In this document: positions 8,148-18,600 of the stretch, piece after piece
Numbering within the stretch: position 1 is the stretch's first letter
Layout of the letters: every line of letters starts with the position of its first letter
Assembly (NCBI GenBank): GCA_025210695.1
Contig: JAOARE010000020.1
Coordinates: 1 to 64,000 of the forward strand
Reading direction: 5' to 3'
Source of the DNA: Rickettsiales bacterium
Lineage (GTDB): Bacteria; Pseudomonadota; Alphaproteobacteria; Rickettsiales; CANDYO01
Length of the DNA stretch: 64,000 bases
Program-made: the position numbers and the translations under genes
The notes under the pieces: generated by a model
Databases searched by the model: none
Seen by the model: only the letters and a program-made list of their open reading frames with translations
What the model was told of the DNA's origin: nothing

Positions 8148-9558
8148 AAATGTACAGAATATTATAGGTACTAAATTCAATGATGTTTTGTTAGGTAATG
8201 ATAGAAATAATCTTATATCAGGAGGTGATGGTGATGATATCATAAATGCTCGAGGAGGAGTTAATACGATTTATGGTGGAAGTGGTAACGACAAGTTTGT
8301 CATCACCCAATCTTCTGATAACGTTACAGTTATGGACTTTGAACTTAGTAATTTAAAAGAAAAATTGAATTTTATTGCTTTTGGTCCAGATATTGTTGAT
8401 GTTTCTCATTTATTTATAACAGAGGTTAATAACTCTTCGGTAATAAAAATTACTGAAGAAATTACTTCCCCCATAATTTATCTACCAGGCGTACAAGCTG
8501 ATAGATTAAATAATAGTAATTTTCTATTTTTCAAGCAAAGTCTTCAATTTCCAACCGTTGTTCCATCCGTTATCCCAACATTGGAAACAACAGTTATGGT
8601 TGAAACTTTTTATCCTTCATCTCATCCTACGACTCTTCCCTCGATAATAAGCATTGGCAGTCCAATACCCACATTTTTACCAAGTTCAGTTCCTTCAAAG
8701 TTTGTACCAGTTGAATCTCCAAGTCCTACGGTTCTCCCAACTGAAATCGCAACTGTTGCAAACTCAGAATTGCCTAATTCACTTCCTACTTCACTACCTA
8801 GTTTCAGTCCAACAGAATATCCTTATGTAGTAGTAGGAATTATAACTGGTGGTAAGCATAATGGAACTGTAGAGAAAGAAAACTTTATTATAAATGTTAC
8901 AAGTAGTGTTGAAATTACAAGTGGTGGTGGAGAAGATCTGTTTACAATTCTTCCCCATGCTTCTGTTAATATAACGATTACAGATTTTAATCAATCCAGT
9001 CAGGTAATTGATTTAAGACCTTTCACAAATATATTTAGTATAAATGATATCAATATTACAAGTGGTTCTGTAATAGTACATTTACCTGAAGAACAGAAGA
9101 TAAGATTGTTATATCTTGTACCCTCAGATATAAAATTTGATAACTTTGTTTTTTATTCAACACAGCATCCTACAAGAGCACCAACACAGACTCCAACTGA
9201 AATTTCTGCAGAATATCATCCGACTGAGTCTCCAACTCAGATAATTCCAATGCCATCGAGAGTGCCTTCTGTAGCAACACCAATTTTTACTTCTAACCCA
9301 ACGCTTGAAAAGATTGATTCTGGTGAAAGTGAGAATCAAGATGCATTTAATGCAATTATAGTATCTGTCACTGGAGTATTAACAGCAATATTATGTATTT
9401 CATTAGGATATATATTTAAAAGTAAGCTTAAAGAGATATTTAGAAATGATAATAAAATAATTCCTGTGGATGAAGTTGAAGAATTCTTTGATGTAGAGAG
9501 CGTAGAAGCATGTGAAGACGTTAGAGAAGAGATGGATTTAGTAGGAGAAATTGAATGA
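8119..9558 (+). CDS. RTX-repeat surface protein, C-terminal part with PS-rich linkers and TM anchor
   Basis: A reading frame of 479 codons that continues the RTX protein. It opens with hemolysin-type repeats (GTKFNDVLLGNDRNN, GGDGDDIINARGG), then an RTX-terminal beta domain. A Pro/Ser linker (PSSHPTTLPS-like) follows, then a second copy of the beta domain (about 235-350). That copy is homologous to the one in the FG-GAP protein. After another PT-rich linker come a single membrane helix (about 412-434) and a short acidic tail. The printed ATG is probably not a real start: the junction with the upstream frame looks like a lost base near GAAAATTAAAAATG (8138-8151), or a 7-base insertion there. 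If not repaired, the anchor is separated from the propeller head. Confidence 0.75.
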   Translation: MKNFMSLKIKNVQNIIGTKFNDVLLGNDRNNLISGGDGDDIINARGGVNTIYGGSGNDKFVITQSSDNVTVMDFELSNLKEKLNFIAFGPDIVDVSHLFITEVNNSSVIKITEEITSPIIYLPGVQADRLNNSNFLFFKQSLQFPTVVPSVIPTLETTVMVETFYPSSHPTTLPSIISIGSPIPTFLPSSVPSKFVPVESPSPTVLPTEIATVANSELPNSLPTSLPSFSPTEYPYVVVGIITGGKHNGTVEKENFIINVTSSVEITSGGGEDLFTILPHASVNITITDFNQSSQVIDLRPFTNIFSINDINITSGSVIVHLPEEQKIRLLYLVPSDIKFDNFVFYSTQHPTRAPTQTPTEISAEYHPTESPTQIIPMPSRVPSVATPIFTSNPTLEKIDSGESENQDAFNAIIVSVTGVLTAILCISLGYIFKSKLKEIFRNDNKIIPVDEVEEFFDVESVEACEDVREEMDLVGEIE

Positions 9559-9944
9559 CAATAAGATAGATATTTAAAAGGCACCAAATCGTACATTTTT
9601 AACTATAATAAACTCTTCCTCTACTCTACATACATTATAAACCCTAAACTTCCAAAACGGAGAATAGTTCGTAATTTGCGCTATCCACTCCGCCAGCTCT
9701 AGCTAGGTTTTACTTCAGTCTCTGCTCGATTTTACCCACTAATAAATATAGCGACTTTGCCTCAAAATCTGGCATATAAGTGTGCATTAATGCTGAAATT
9801 TTGTGTAGCTGATTGGTTTTTTGAAAGCTCAACTCAAAGCCACCCCTAAAAGTTCATTAATGATTATATTGTAAAAAGTAAATAATCGTTTATAATGCAT
9901 CATATGTGAATCTAGAACCATAAAAATATAAGATAGTATATAGA
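9559..9944. other. Intergenic region, no recognisable content
   Basis: No reading frame of meaningful length, tRNA-like fold or terminator was recognised. The segment 9650-9730 is less AT-rich than its surroundings and could be a remnant of lost sequence. Nothing specific can be assigned. Confidence 0.4.
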
Positions 9945-10883
9945 ATGACTATTGGTTTGCCTAATTTTTTTATTTTTGATAATGAATTTTCTCTTCTGAA
10001 TTCTTGCGAACAAAGTTTAATTAATAAAAGATTTGGCCATAGTCAAGCAAATTTTAGCCAAATGGGATATATATCTAGAGGAAGAATCAAAGTGGAATTT
10101 AGTATGACGGATGCAGGTCAAAGTGTGGCATTGTTTTCTACAGAAAGATACAACAAATTTTTGACAATTGAAAGTTATACAAAAAATAAAACTGAAATTT
10201 CAAGTAATGTGATAGCTGAACTTGAGATAGTTCAGACGCCTCGTGCTGAAACTATCGATATCTTCGCTCCCTTTCAACTTTGTAAAGATTATCATTGTCA
10301 CCAAAAATCATTTAATATTGAATTTATACAAGGTGATGATTTATCTATTTATGACAAACAATCGATTAATTCATCCTCAATAAAAAGCTTTAGCCCAAGC
10401 TCCTTTATTCTGGGTTATAATTGTATTGGATGGGCGCTAGGTGTGGAAACATGGATAAATCCTACTACAAAAATACCTAAAACAGCTTTTTTAAATGGAA
10501 CTAAATTATCAACTTCTGTGGCAAATTTTATAGAAGACCAGACTGAGTACTTCAAAAGAGAGACTCATGCTCATTTAGTGAAGTTAGAAATAATGGAAAA
10601 TTTTAAAAAAATTTCATGCTTTGAGCCTATCTCACCTATGAATTTTTCAGATGGAGCTGTAGCTTTTTATTTTCAGAATTATGCCATGACTCATGCAGCT
10701 CGGTATGTAGATAAAATAGGAGATAAAACCATAAAAGCGTGGACGTCGAAATTAGGACAGTCTTTTTTGGTATGGCACGAATTAAATGATTTAAATGAAG
10801 GAAAATACGGAGAACCTTTATGTTATGCCCTGCCAGGGACAATAGAAAATCATTACATAAGTATTGATGGTATTATACAGTAA
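9945..10883 (+). CDS. DUF7689-like protein with conserved Cys and His motifs
   Basis: A protein of 312 residues. The C-terminal half contains YNCIGWALG (Cys near 159), FSDGAVAFY, THAARYV (His near 249), AWTSKLGQ and HELNDLNEGKYGEPLCY. From memory this motif order matches the DUF7689 family, in which a Cys and a His in these positions suggest a papain-like or NlpC-like hydrolase fold (inference). The N-terminal 140 residues are unfamiliar. No signal peptide is visible. A 164-residue gene follows after 23 bases in the same direction, so they are probably cotranscribed. The pair could be an effector with its partner, but nothing in the sequence proves this. Confidence 0.7.
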   Translation: MTIGLPNFFIFDNEFSLLNSCEQSLINKRFGHSQANFSQMGYISRGRIKVEFSMTDAGQSVALFSTERYNKFLTIESYTKNKTEISSNVIAELEIVQTPRAETIDIFAPFQLCKDYHCHQKSFNIEFIQGDDLSIYDKQSINSSSIKSFSPSSFILGYNCIGWALGVETWINPTTKIPKTAFLNGTKLSTSVANFIEDQTEYFKRETHAHLVKLEIMENFKKISCFEPISPMNFSDGAVAFYFQNYAMTHAARYVDKIGDKTIKAWTSKLGQSFLVWHELNDLNEGKYGEPLCYALPGTIENHYISIDGIIQ

Positions 10884-10906
10884 TTTAACTTAATGGGAGA
10901 AATGAT

Positions 10907-11401
10907 ATGATAGTAAATTTGAAAGGTAAAAAAGAACTGCTAAATCTTTTGGTGAGGGACTTTTTAGACAACTCAAAAAACAAAGATATTATAGACAAAT
11001 ATAATAAATTTGTATCAGACGTTGTGAGAGAATATAATAATAACATTAGTTTATCTAATTTATCATATAAGTACGACATTGGAGAATTATCTCAAAAACT
11101 GAAAGCAGAGGCTAAAGAAATCGGTAATTATCCTGGATTTGCAGAAATTGTAGTAAATAAGATGCTGAACCATGATGAATTTGCACTTAATTTCTATACT
11201 TTTTTATATGAGGAAACTAATCCTGAGATTGTTTTAAGCAACGGAGCTATATACTCAGATGAAAACTTATTCAAAGCATACAAAGAACATGGGGGTGGTA
11301 TTGATGCCATTTGTGAAATGAATGCCGAACTATGGATACAAAGCCCTATAGGAGAAACATACTTAGAAAATTCTCTAGAAGACGGAAAAAGCTTTAGCTA
11401 A
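10907..11401 (+). CDS. Hypothetical 164-residue protein
   Basis: Not recognised. It is a largely helical, charged soluble protein without signal peptide or membrane segment. A GGGAGAAATG-like stretch containing a GGAGA ribosome binding site lies about 6 bases before ATG 10907. It directly follows the DUF7689-like gene and is followed by transposase debris on the other strand. The spacing suggests an accessory or immunity partner of the upstream protein, which is speculation. Confidence 0.6.
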   Translation: MIVNLKGKKELLNLLVRDFLDNSKNKDIIDKYNKFVSDVVREYNNNISLSNLSYKYDIGELSQKLKAEAKEIGNYPGFAEIVVNKMLNHDEFALNFYTFLYEETNPEIVLSNGAIYSDENLFKAYKEHGGGIDAICEMNAELWIQSPIGETYLENSLEDGKSFS

Positions 11402-11416
11402 AAAAATAAGAATCAA

Positions 11417-12439
11417 CTAAAACCAAACAATGCTTTTTGCTCTTCCCACAGTGGTTTTGTGGTAATAAAGTGATTTTAAAGATCTTGGATTAGCAGGGCT
11501 AGGCTCCGGTTTAGGAATCACTGTTGTATAGTCTTGTGAAGTAAAGTTTGGTAGATATATATTTCACCAGGACACTTCATACCTATAGATTGGTGAGGGC
11601 GCTCATTATTATATTCTGCTACAAAATGATCGAATTTTTCCTGCTGTTGTAACAAATTAAAACCAGCTGTTTTTTGTTGCTTCTTTTTTTAAATTTAGAT
11701 GCATTCTCTCATGTCTTTTATTCTGCTGGGGTTTTCCAGGCTTTATCCGTTCTATTGATATACCTAAACGCAACCTCCAAACTGATAATTTACTCAACCC
11801 AAAAAGTGAGTTAGCTGAAGCAAATGGGACACCATTGTCAGTTTTAATTGCGTCTGGTAAGCCAGATTCTTTAAATACTCTTTCAAATACTGTAAAAGAA
11901 AAATTCTCTTTTGTTGAATCTAATCCTTCGCAAGCTAAGAGGTAACGAGAACAATAATCAGTTATGGTCAAGGGATAACAATATTGCTTATTTCCTAACG
12001 TAAACTCTCACTTGTAATCAGCACACCATAACTGATTAGGACGTTTCGCATCAAATAATTCGCTACTTTCAGCTTTATAGTGTCTATTACGTCTAGGTCT
12101 TTTAACCAATCCATGTCTATCCAATATCGTATGAACCGTGCTAATTGTAGGAGTAGGTATCATTGGATACAGCCTAATAAGTTTTTCTTTAATTTTGGGT
12201 GCTCCCAAAGGGAGATAGTCTTGTTTGATGCGTAAAATAGCTTTTTCTACTTAGAAAGGTAATTGATTCGCATATCTATAAGGTCTTCTGCTGCATCTTG
12301 TAACTCTTCTAAACCACAGTCCTTATATCTTTCCTATATTTTATAGCCCGTCTTACGCGAAATACCAAATTCTCGACAAAAACACTGCCATCTTCTCACC
12401 GTCTAACCTTCTTGCTACAAATTTTAGTCTTTCTTCCAT
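11417..12439 (-). pseudogene. IS481-type transposase, multiply frameshifted
   Basis: Read on the minus strand from ATG 12439, pieces of one transposase appear in changing frames. They are MEERLKFVARRLDGEKM, an HTH piece (REFGISRKTGYK), a linker ending GAPKIKEKL, then LWCADYK with the first catalytic Asp. TITDYCSRYLLACEG and KTDNGVPFAS carry the second Asp, ERIKPGKPQQN and HERMH the catalytic Glu, and the C-terminal piece has YNNERPHQSIGMKCPGEIY and stops at 11417. Frame breaks occur near 11690 (a T run), 12000, 12240 and 12300-12390. The order matches IS481/IS3-group DDE transposases. I did not find convincing terminal inverted repeats, so only the gene is annotated. It is non-functional. Confidence 0.85.
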
Positions 12440-12632
12440 AATGTTACTCTCCGTCCATGTCATTTAAAAATTCTTCAAATGACAAAAGTGTAACCTATGT
12501 CTCGCTAATTTTCTGTAACCCATCTCTCAGTAAGGACCCCGTCACTTATAGAAGTTCTCTAAAAATTAGAAATAAATCCTAGGTCGCAAATAGGTCGCAG
12601 AAAAAATGATTTCAGATGATAGGGTTTTAAAG

Positions 12633-15600
12633 TTATAAGCTATCAATTTTGTTAACATATGTATTTCCAATAATTATTATATGATCTAACATTTCTTGTT
12701 CTTTGTTATAGCAATAATAATGCTCAAGCTCTTCCTCTTTAAACTCTACAACCTCTACACAATGATCATATTCCATCACTTTAATATGTTTTGTTTTAAA
12801 TCTCTCAGAGTTTTTATTGTTTTGTAGATCATACTTTTCATCTATAACTCGAGAATAAATATGTTCATATAGTTTTTGACCGAATTCACCTTTTTCTTTT
12901 TTTAGCTGCTGTTGGGTTTGAAGTTTTTCTTGTTCTAAATTAATATTATTGATTTTTATTTCATATTCTTTTGATACCTTGGCAAAATCATAAAATTGCT
13001 GTAATGGCCAAATCGATAGAGTCTTAGTAATATCTCTATATGCAATAGCGGATTTTAATTCAGATTTTTTTGAATTATAATCTAAATAAAATGAATATGC
13101 ATTTGTTATAGCTATGTATCCATTATAAACTGCCATACTAGCACCGTAAGCAAAACCAATATAAGGTACCTCTGTAAATTCAAGCATAGATGGCAATGCC
13201 ATATAGAAAGCAGTTGAAGCAGCTTGTTGTGCAGCCTGAACATACTCCCCATGATAACTCTTATAAAAGATATCTACTGCATTTATGTATATTGAATATC
13301 CATTAACCCCAGAATACAAACTGTAAATATAAGTGGTATCTAAAGCTAATTTTTTGGTATTATCTAATGTAGGTTCATACAGTAATCTCGCAGTATCAAC
13401 TGCTGTGTCTATTATTTTGAAACCTATTGTTGTTTTATAAGTGAGGGGTTGAACCTCTTGTATCTTGTCATTTAGCAGTTTATCTATATCTAGATCTTTA
13501 GTGAATTTTTCCTGTAAATCTTTTACAAAAGCAAAATCTTCTGTCTTGCCACCTTTATCTGGATGAAGTTTTAGTAATATTGATTTTCTAAAATAAGAAT
13601 AGTCTTTTAGAATATTTATGGATTGATCAATGCCATTATTTTTGAGTATTGCATTGAATTTAAGTATATCTTGGTAATAGATGAACTTTTTAACTTGCCA
13701 AGCCACATCCACTCCATTAAATAGATAACCTACAAAGCTGCTCAACATAAATGAACTTTGAGTTATCTCTGGAACCTCTTGACTATCTACATTATCAGTA
13801 GGAGATTCGTTGGAGATAGCATATGGCACAGAATATTTATGGTTTATTACAGCCACAGTATCACTAGTAATCTGTTTTAGTCCTTCAATATGAGATGAAC
13901 CTACAAGAAAAATTGAATTTCTACCAAAACTTGATATCTCATATAACTTACTAGCTATATATTCTTCACGAGTTGTATGATAATAGGGAGAATTTTTAGA
14001 ATGCTCCAAGCCTTTACCTTCTATACCTAATACTAATATACCCTTATCTCTCGCAATATTATAAAGCATAGCATCATAATATATGGGAGAACTTGTCAAG
14101 CTATTGGGTAATACCACTTCACTATATCGTAATATGTTAGCAAATAGAACTACGTCCCTCATTCCTAAATTATTACCATTTTGCTTTCTCTCCAGACAAA
14201 TAACAGTATCAGATTCAATCTCATTATGATTTATCATTCTGATAAGTTCTAGTGCGTTATCTTTATGTAATCTATGGCTAGGTTCAGAGAATAAAGTAAC
14301 AGTAGCAGAATGCTGGCTTGGATCATCTATACTCATCAAACTTCTAGAAACATCAGCTTTAGACATTCTGTAAAAATCTTCTACCTCTGAATATTTCGAT
14401 AACAATTCCTGTAGTGAATCTATTTCCTTGTAAAACAAAGCTTGCTTCTCATATCTTATTAGGTGAGAGTTGTCATAATCAGCTATTCTTAGAGCAATAC
14501 CTGTATTTGGAAATATTGGCCTATGTTCAAGATATTGCCTAACTAAAATATCATCTTCTTGGGCTAAGATAGCAGCTCTGATTCCTGCTAGATATAACTC
14601 TCTGCTTGATCCAATTTTATAAACCTTCCCTTCGAAAATAATACTAGCTTTATTTGTTGTTGAAGTAGCCACTCCATGTTCTATTGCCTTAATAATGAAT
14701 TTTCTTTCTACTTCAGTAATTTGCTCAAATCCTAAAACTTTATGAAATAATTTGTTAAAAAACAAAGGAGTTTCATAGGAAAGTTTAAGTAAATCACCAT
14801 AATTATCAGTTATCCAAATAATTTCTGCTGAAGTTATAGTGTCCAGCTTAAAGTTCAAGACTTTCTTAGCTAAAGTGATTAAATCTTTTTTTTCATTATC
14901 ATTTGGATCATAAAAGGCAATTATGGAAAATATAGCATCAATTTTTATTATTGATTGTTCTTCATTCGATAATAATAATATAAATATTTTATTAGTAAAC
15001 CATCTTACGTATTGAGCTGATTCATCAAGCAAGACAATCAGCAACTTAGGTATTGTGAATCCTATAACTATTAGTACTCTAAAGATATCATGGTTAATCT
15101 TATCGTGAGCAATTAAATTTGAAGTTAAATAACGTAGAGTCTTAATATCTATGATATCTGGTTTATTGAAAACAATTGCACAAATAACTTTAGATGCGAT
15201 CTCGCTATACCCGTCATTATTCTTTAGTAAACCTAACAGTCTATATAATGATTCAGAAGAAACAAATAAATCTATACGATTTAATATTATGATATCAGTA
15301 ACTTGGCTTGACTGCTTGACTATCCTATTACATAACAAAGAATCTATTAGTTTATTTAAAACCTTGAAAGTAATCAAATCAAACCTATTACTAGATATTA
15401 CTCCTATTGCTTTGGTTGCTGCCTCACGAACCATCAGATCATCGTCATCTAGTCTATGCCCCAAATCATCAATAATTATCGAAGTTATTAAGAATGGAGA
15501 GTTAGAAGAAATTTCTTTAAAAACATCTGCTACTGTTTGGCGCTCTTGCCAAGATGCGTGATTTTTTAATTTTTCAAGCAACATATTTATAACAGTACCA

Positions 15601-18600
15601 GTTAAAAACTCAGGCTGATATAGCGCAATAACACCAAAACATTTTGCTGCTTGAACTCTAACGTTAGAGTATTTATCTCCTAAAATTTTTAATATACTAT
15701 TCATGATCTTATTATTAAGAGATAAACCTTTTTCTTCTTCTAAAATTTGTAGAATTCTATTAATAGAAATAAGTCTATCTTCATCTCTTCCATTCTCAAG
15801 TATAATTGTAAGTTCTGATAGCTCTTCACAATATTTATACGTATCGATGAAGTTCCTTATATTATGTTTATTATGAGTACTTGCTTTTATGTCTGATTTC
15901 AGATCTTTGGTATATATTAGGTTTAAAGATTTAAGTATCTTTACTTGTGTATCAAAAGATTTTATAAGTTCATGCTTTTCTATTTTTAATACTTCCCAAC
16001 CATTAATTATAAATAATTTTTCTATAAGATCATTTAACTTTATGGTTGCTAGTTCAGGTGCATTGCTTAATATTAAACAAAAAGTATTTATCGCTTGAGA
16101 TTTACAATATTTATGACAGAAATTATTTAGTAGAAAACTAATTACCTCTGAAGTAATAAAACAAGGATTAATAAAATATATTATTTTAATTAGTCCTATA
16201 GTAACCGAGGATGGCTCTTTGTTTATTAAGTTATTTACATTTATTAAGCCCTGGTTTTCTGAATATATTGCTTCAAACAAATTAAGAATTTTTCTATCAA
16301 GATATTGTACAAGTAAATTTAATTTGTCTGAATTAATTAAGTTCGGATTATTTGATGCTATGTGCTTAAGTTCTTTAATTACTATTGACTCCAGCTCTTC
16401 TGTTAGAGAAGTTTTAAAAAGATCAAGAATATGGTCTACCACTGAAGCACTCAGCAAATCAGCTTTTAATGTAGAAATTTCGCTTATGGCAACAACTACA
16501 GTTGATTTAATATCATCATTAAGGTTTCTTAAGTTTTCTACAAAATTATTTATCAAAGAAGAATCTAATAATTCAGGTAGATCTATAGCTATTGGTTTTA
16601 AAACTTTCCATTGCCAGAAAATATATTCTACTAACTGTGTTTTGGTAATATGAAATATTTCTCTCTTAAAATCTATTCTTCCATTTGCAATAATATGAAG
16701 CGTTTCAACACTTATGTCTTTATCTTCAAAATTTTTATTACTAATAGTACAGATTATTTGCCTTATTATAGATAAATTTATTAATTCTGCTTTAATAGTA
16801 GCTATCTTACCGATAATGCTTGCTGTTATAGAAACCAGAGCAGAATCATATGAAGATAAATTTTGTTCTAACGTTATGACTAAGCTATCATCAACTATGT
16901 CACCTCTATATAAGATTAAAGATTCTAATATCCATGAACAGGAGGCTCTAACATATGCTTCTTTATGACTTATATTTATCAATAAAAATTTTATAATGCT
17001 AGGGTTAATCAATTGAATATTATTATCAGAAATAACCGCTCCTAAGATCCTATGATCTTTATTATGTGCCATATTAAAAAATATATTTTGTTGATTATCC
17101 AAAATATTTTTTTCAAAATTTTCTATTAACCTTTCTATATTAATTAAATCTATTCTTGCTACTGAAATATTCTTGAGTATTTTAACTGCTATAACTCTAA
17201 CAGAATTTTTTTTATTAATTACTAAAGCTGCTAATTTTATAATCGTATTACTGCTTACTATATCACTATTTCTTTCTAAGATATTTTGTAATAAATACAA
17301 TATGTCTTCATTTTGATGATAATGATATTCCTCATTAATTATAGAAATGAAGCTGCTAATTAGACGTTCTGTATCAAAATCATTTCTATTCTCTGATAGA
17401 ATTTTAATAATATTAAATGCGTCTCTTCTGATGCCACTCCATCTATCTTTCAATAAAGGGAATAAACCAGTAGGCAATAATTTAATTATATAATATTCTA
17501 AACATTCTGGTTTTACTTCTACAACTGCTAATATTATTCCTGTTGCCCCGGATCTTATATCTTTGTTGTATCGCTCTTGACCAAAAATGCCGTCTAACAC
17601 TTTATCGCTAAGTTTTATTAAGTCTGGCCTTACTTTTAAAATAGTAACTATAGTACTCGAAATATGAAAACGCAGGTCATAAGACGAACAAGTTGTATGA
17701 TAAACGTATTGATTGACTAGACTATCCACTAGTTTAGCTCTAATTAGGTGAGGTAAATACATGGCAACTAATTTAATAAAATTAAATTTTGTGCTAATAA
17801 CATGAGCGTCCTTATGAACATCAACATCACTTAAAGTTTCTAGTTGAGTAAAATCTATTAGGTTAGGTTTTTTTATTATAATGGTCTCTAATATAGATAT
17901 TACTTGTTTACCAACGTCTATATCGAGATCATACAATTTTTGAACTACAAAATCACAAAGATCTTTTGTTACTAACTCAAACCTCTCATTTATAAATTTT
18001 TTTAGTAAAAAAGCTGCAATATATCTTTGTAACCAATTGTGATGATTAAATTGTATAATTAATGAATTTACTGAATCTTGAGCTACCAAATGAAAATCAG
18101 GCAACGCAGGATAATTTTTTATAAATTCCTCTATATTTTTAGCCTTATTTTGTATTGCTACTTGAGTAGTAATTATCCTCACTAAGTATGTGGTAAAACC
18201 ATCAGGTACTAATTTCTCTATATTTGCTTCAAATAAATCAATTAGGTTAAATACTTCCTCTTTTAAATTATCATCTGTAATATGCCACTGTATTATATTA
18301 ATGACCTTTTTAGCAATTTCTACGTTAACTTCAATCAGGTTAGATTTGTTTATAATCAATTGTTCAACCATCTTAATTGCTACGCGTTTTACTTGCCAAC
18401 CTGGATAATGCAAAATTACTAGTATTTTACTCATCAATTCTTGAGCAGCTATATTATTTCTCTTTACTAGCTCTAAAGCCATTTTTATTGCGGTTTGTAG
18501 ATCAATATTACGTAGAGTTGTAACTCTATCTTTTTCTGATACAATATCCTCTTCAATAAAGTAAATTTTATTCCTAATTAAAACTTCTTTCGCCAAACTT

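Noticed and set aside
12580-12599. Direct repeat TAGGTCGCA (12580-12588 and 12591-12599) as a possible attachment site
   Set aside because: Too short, with no integrase, tRNA end or second distant copy seen in the window.
13880-13980. EreA/TraB-like hydrolase domain in the NACHT-HEAT protein (around the HIEGLKQI motif)
   Set aside because: The resemblance is a few residues around a Gly-rich strand; insufficient to name a family without a profile search.
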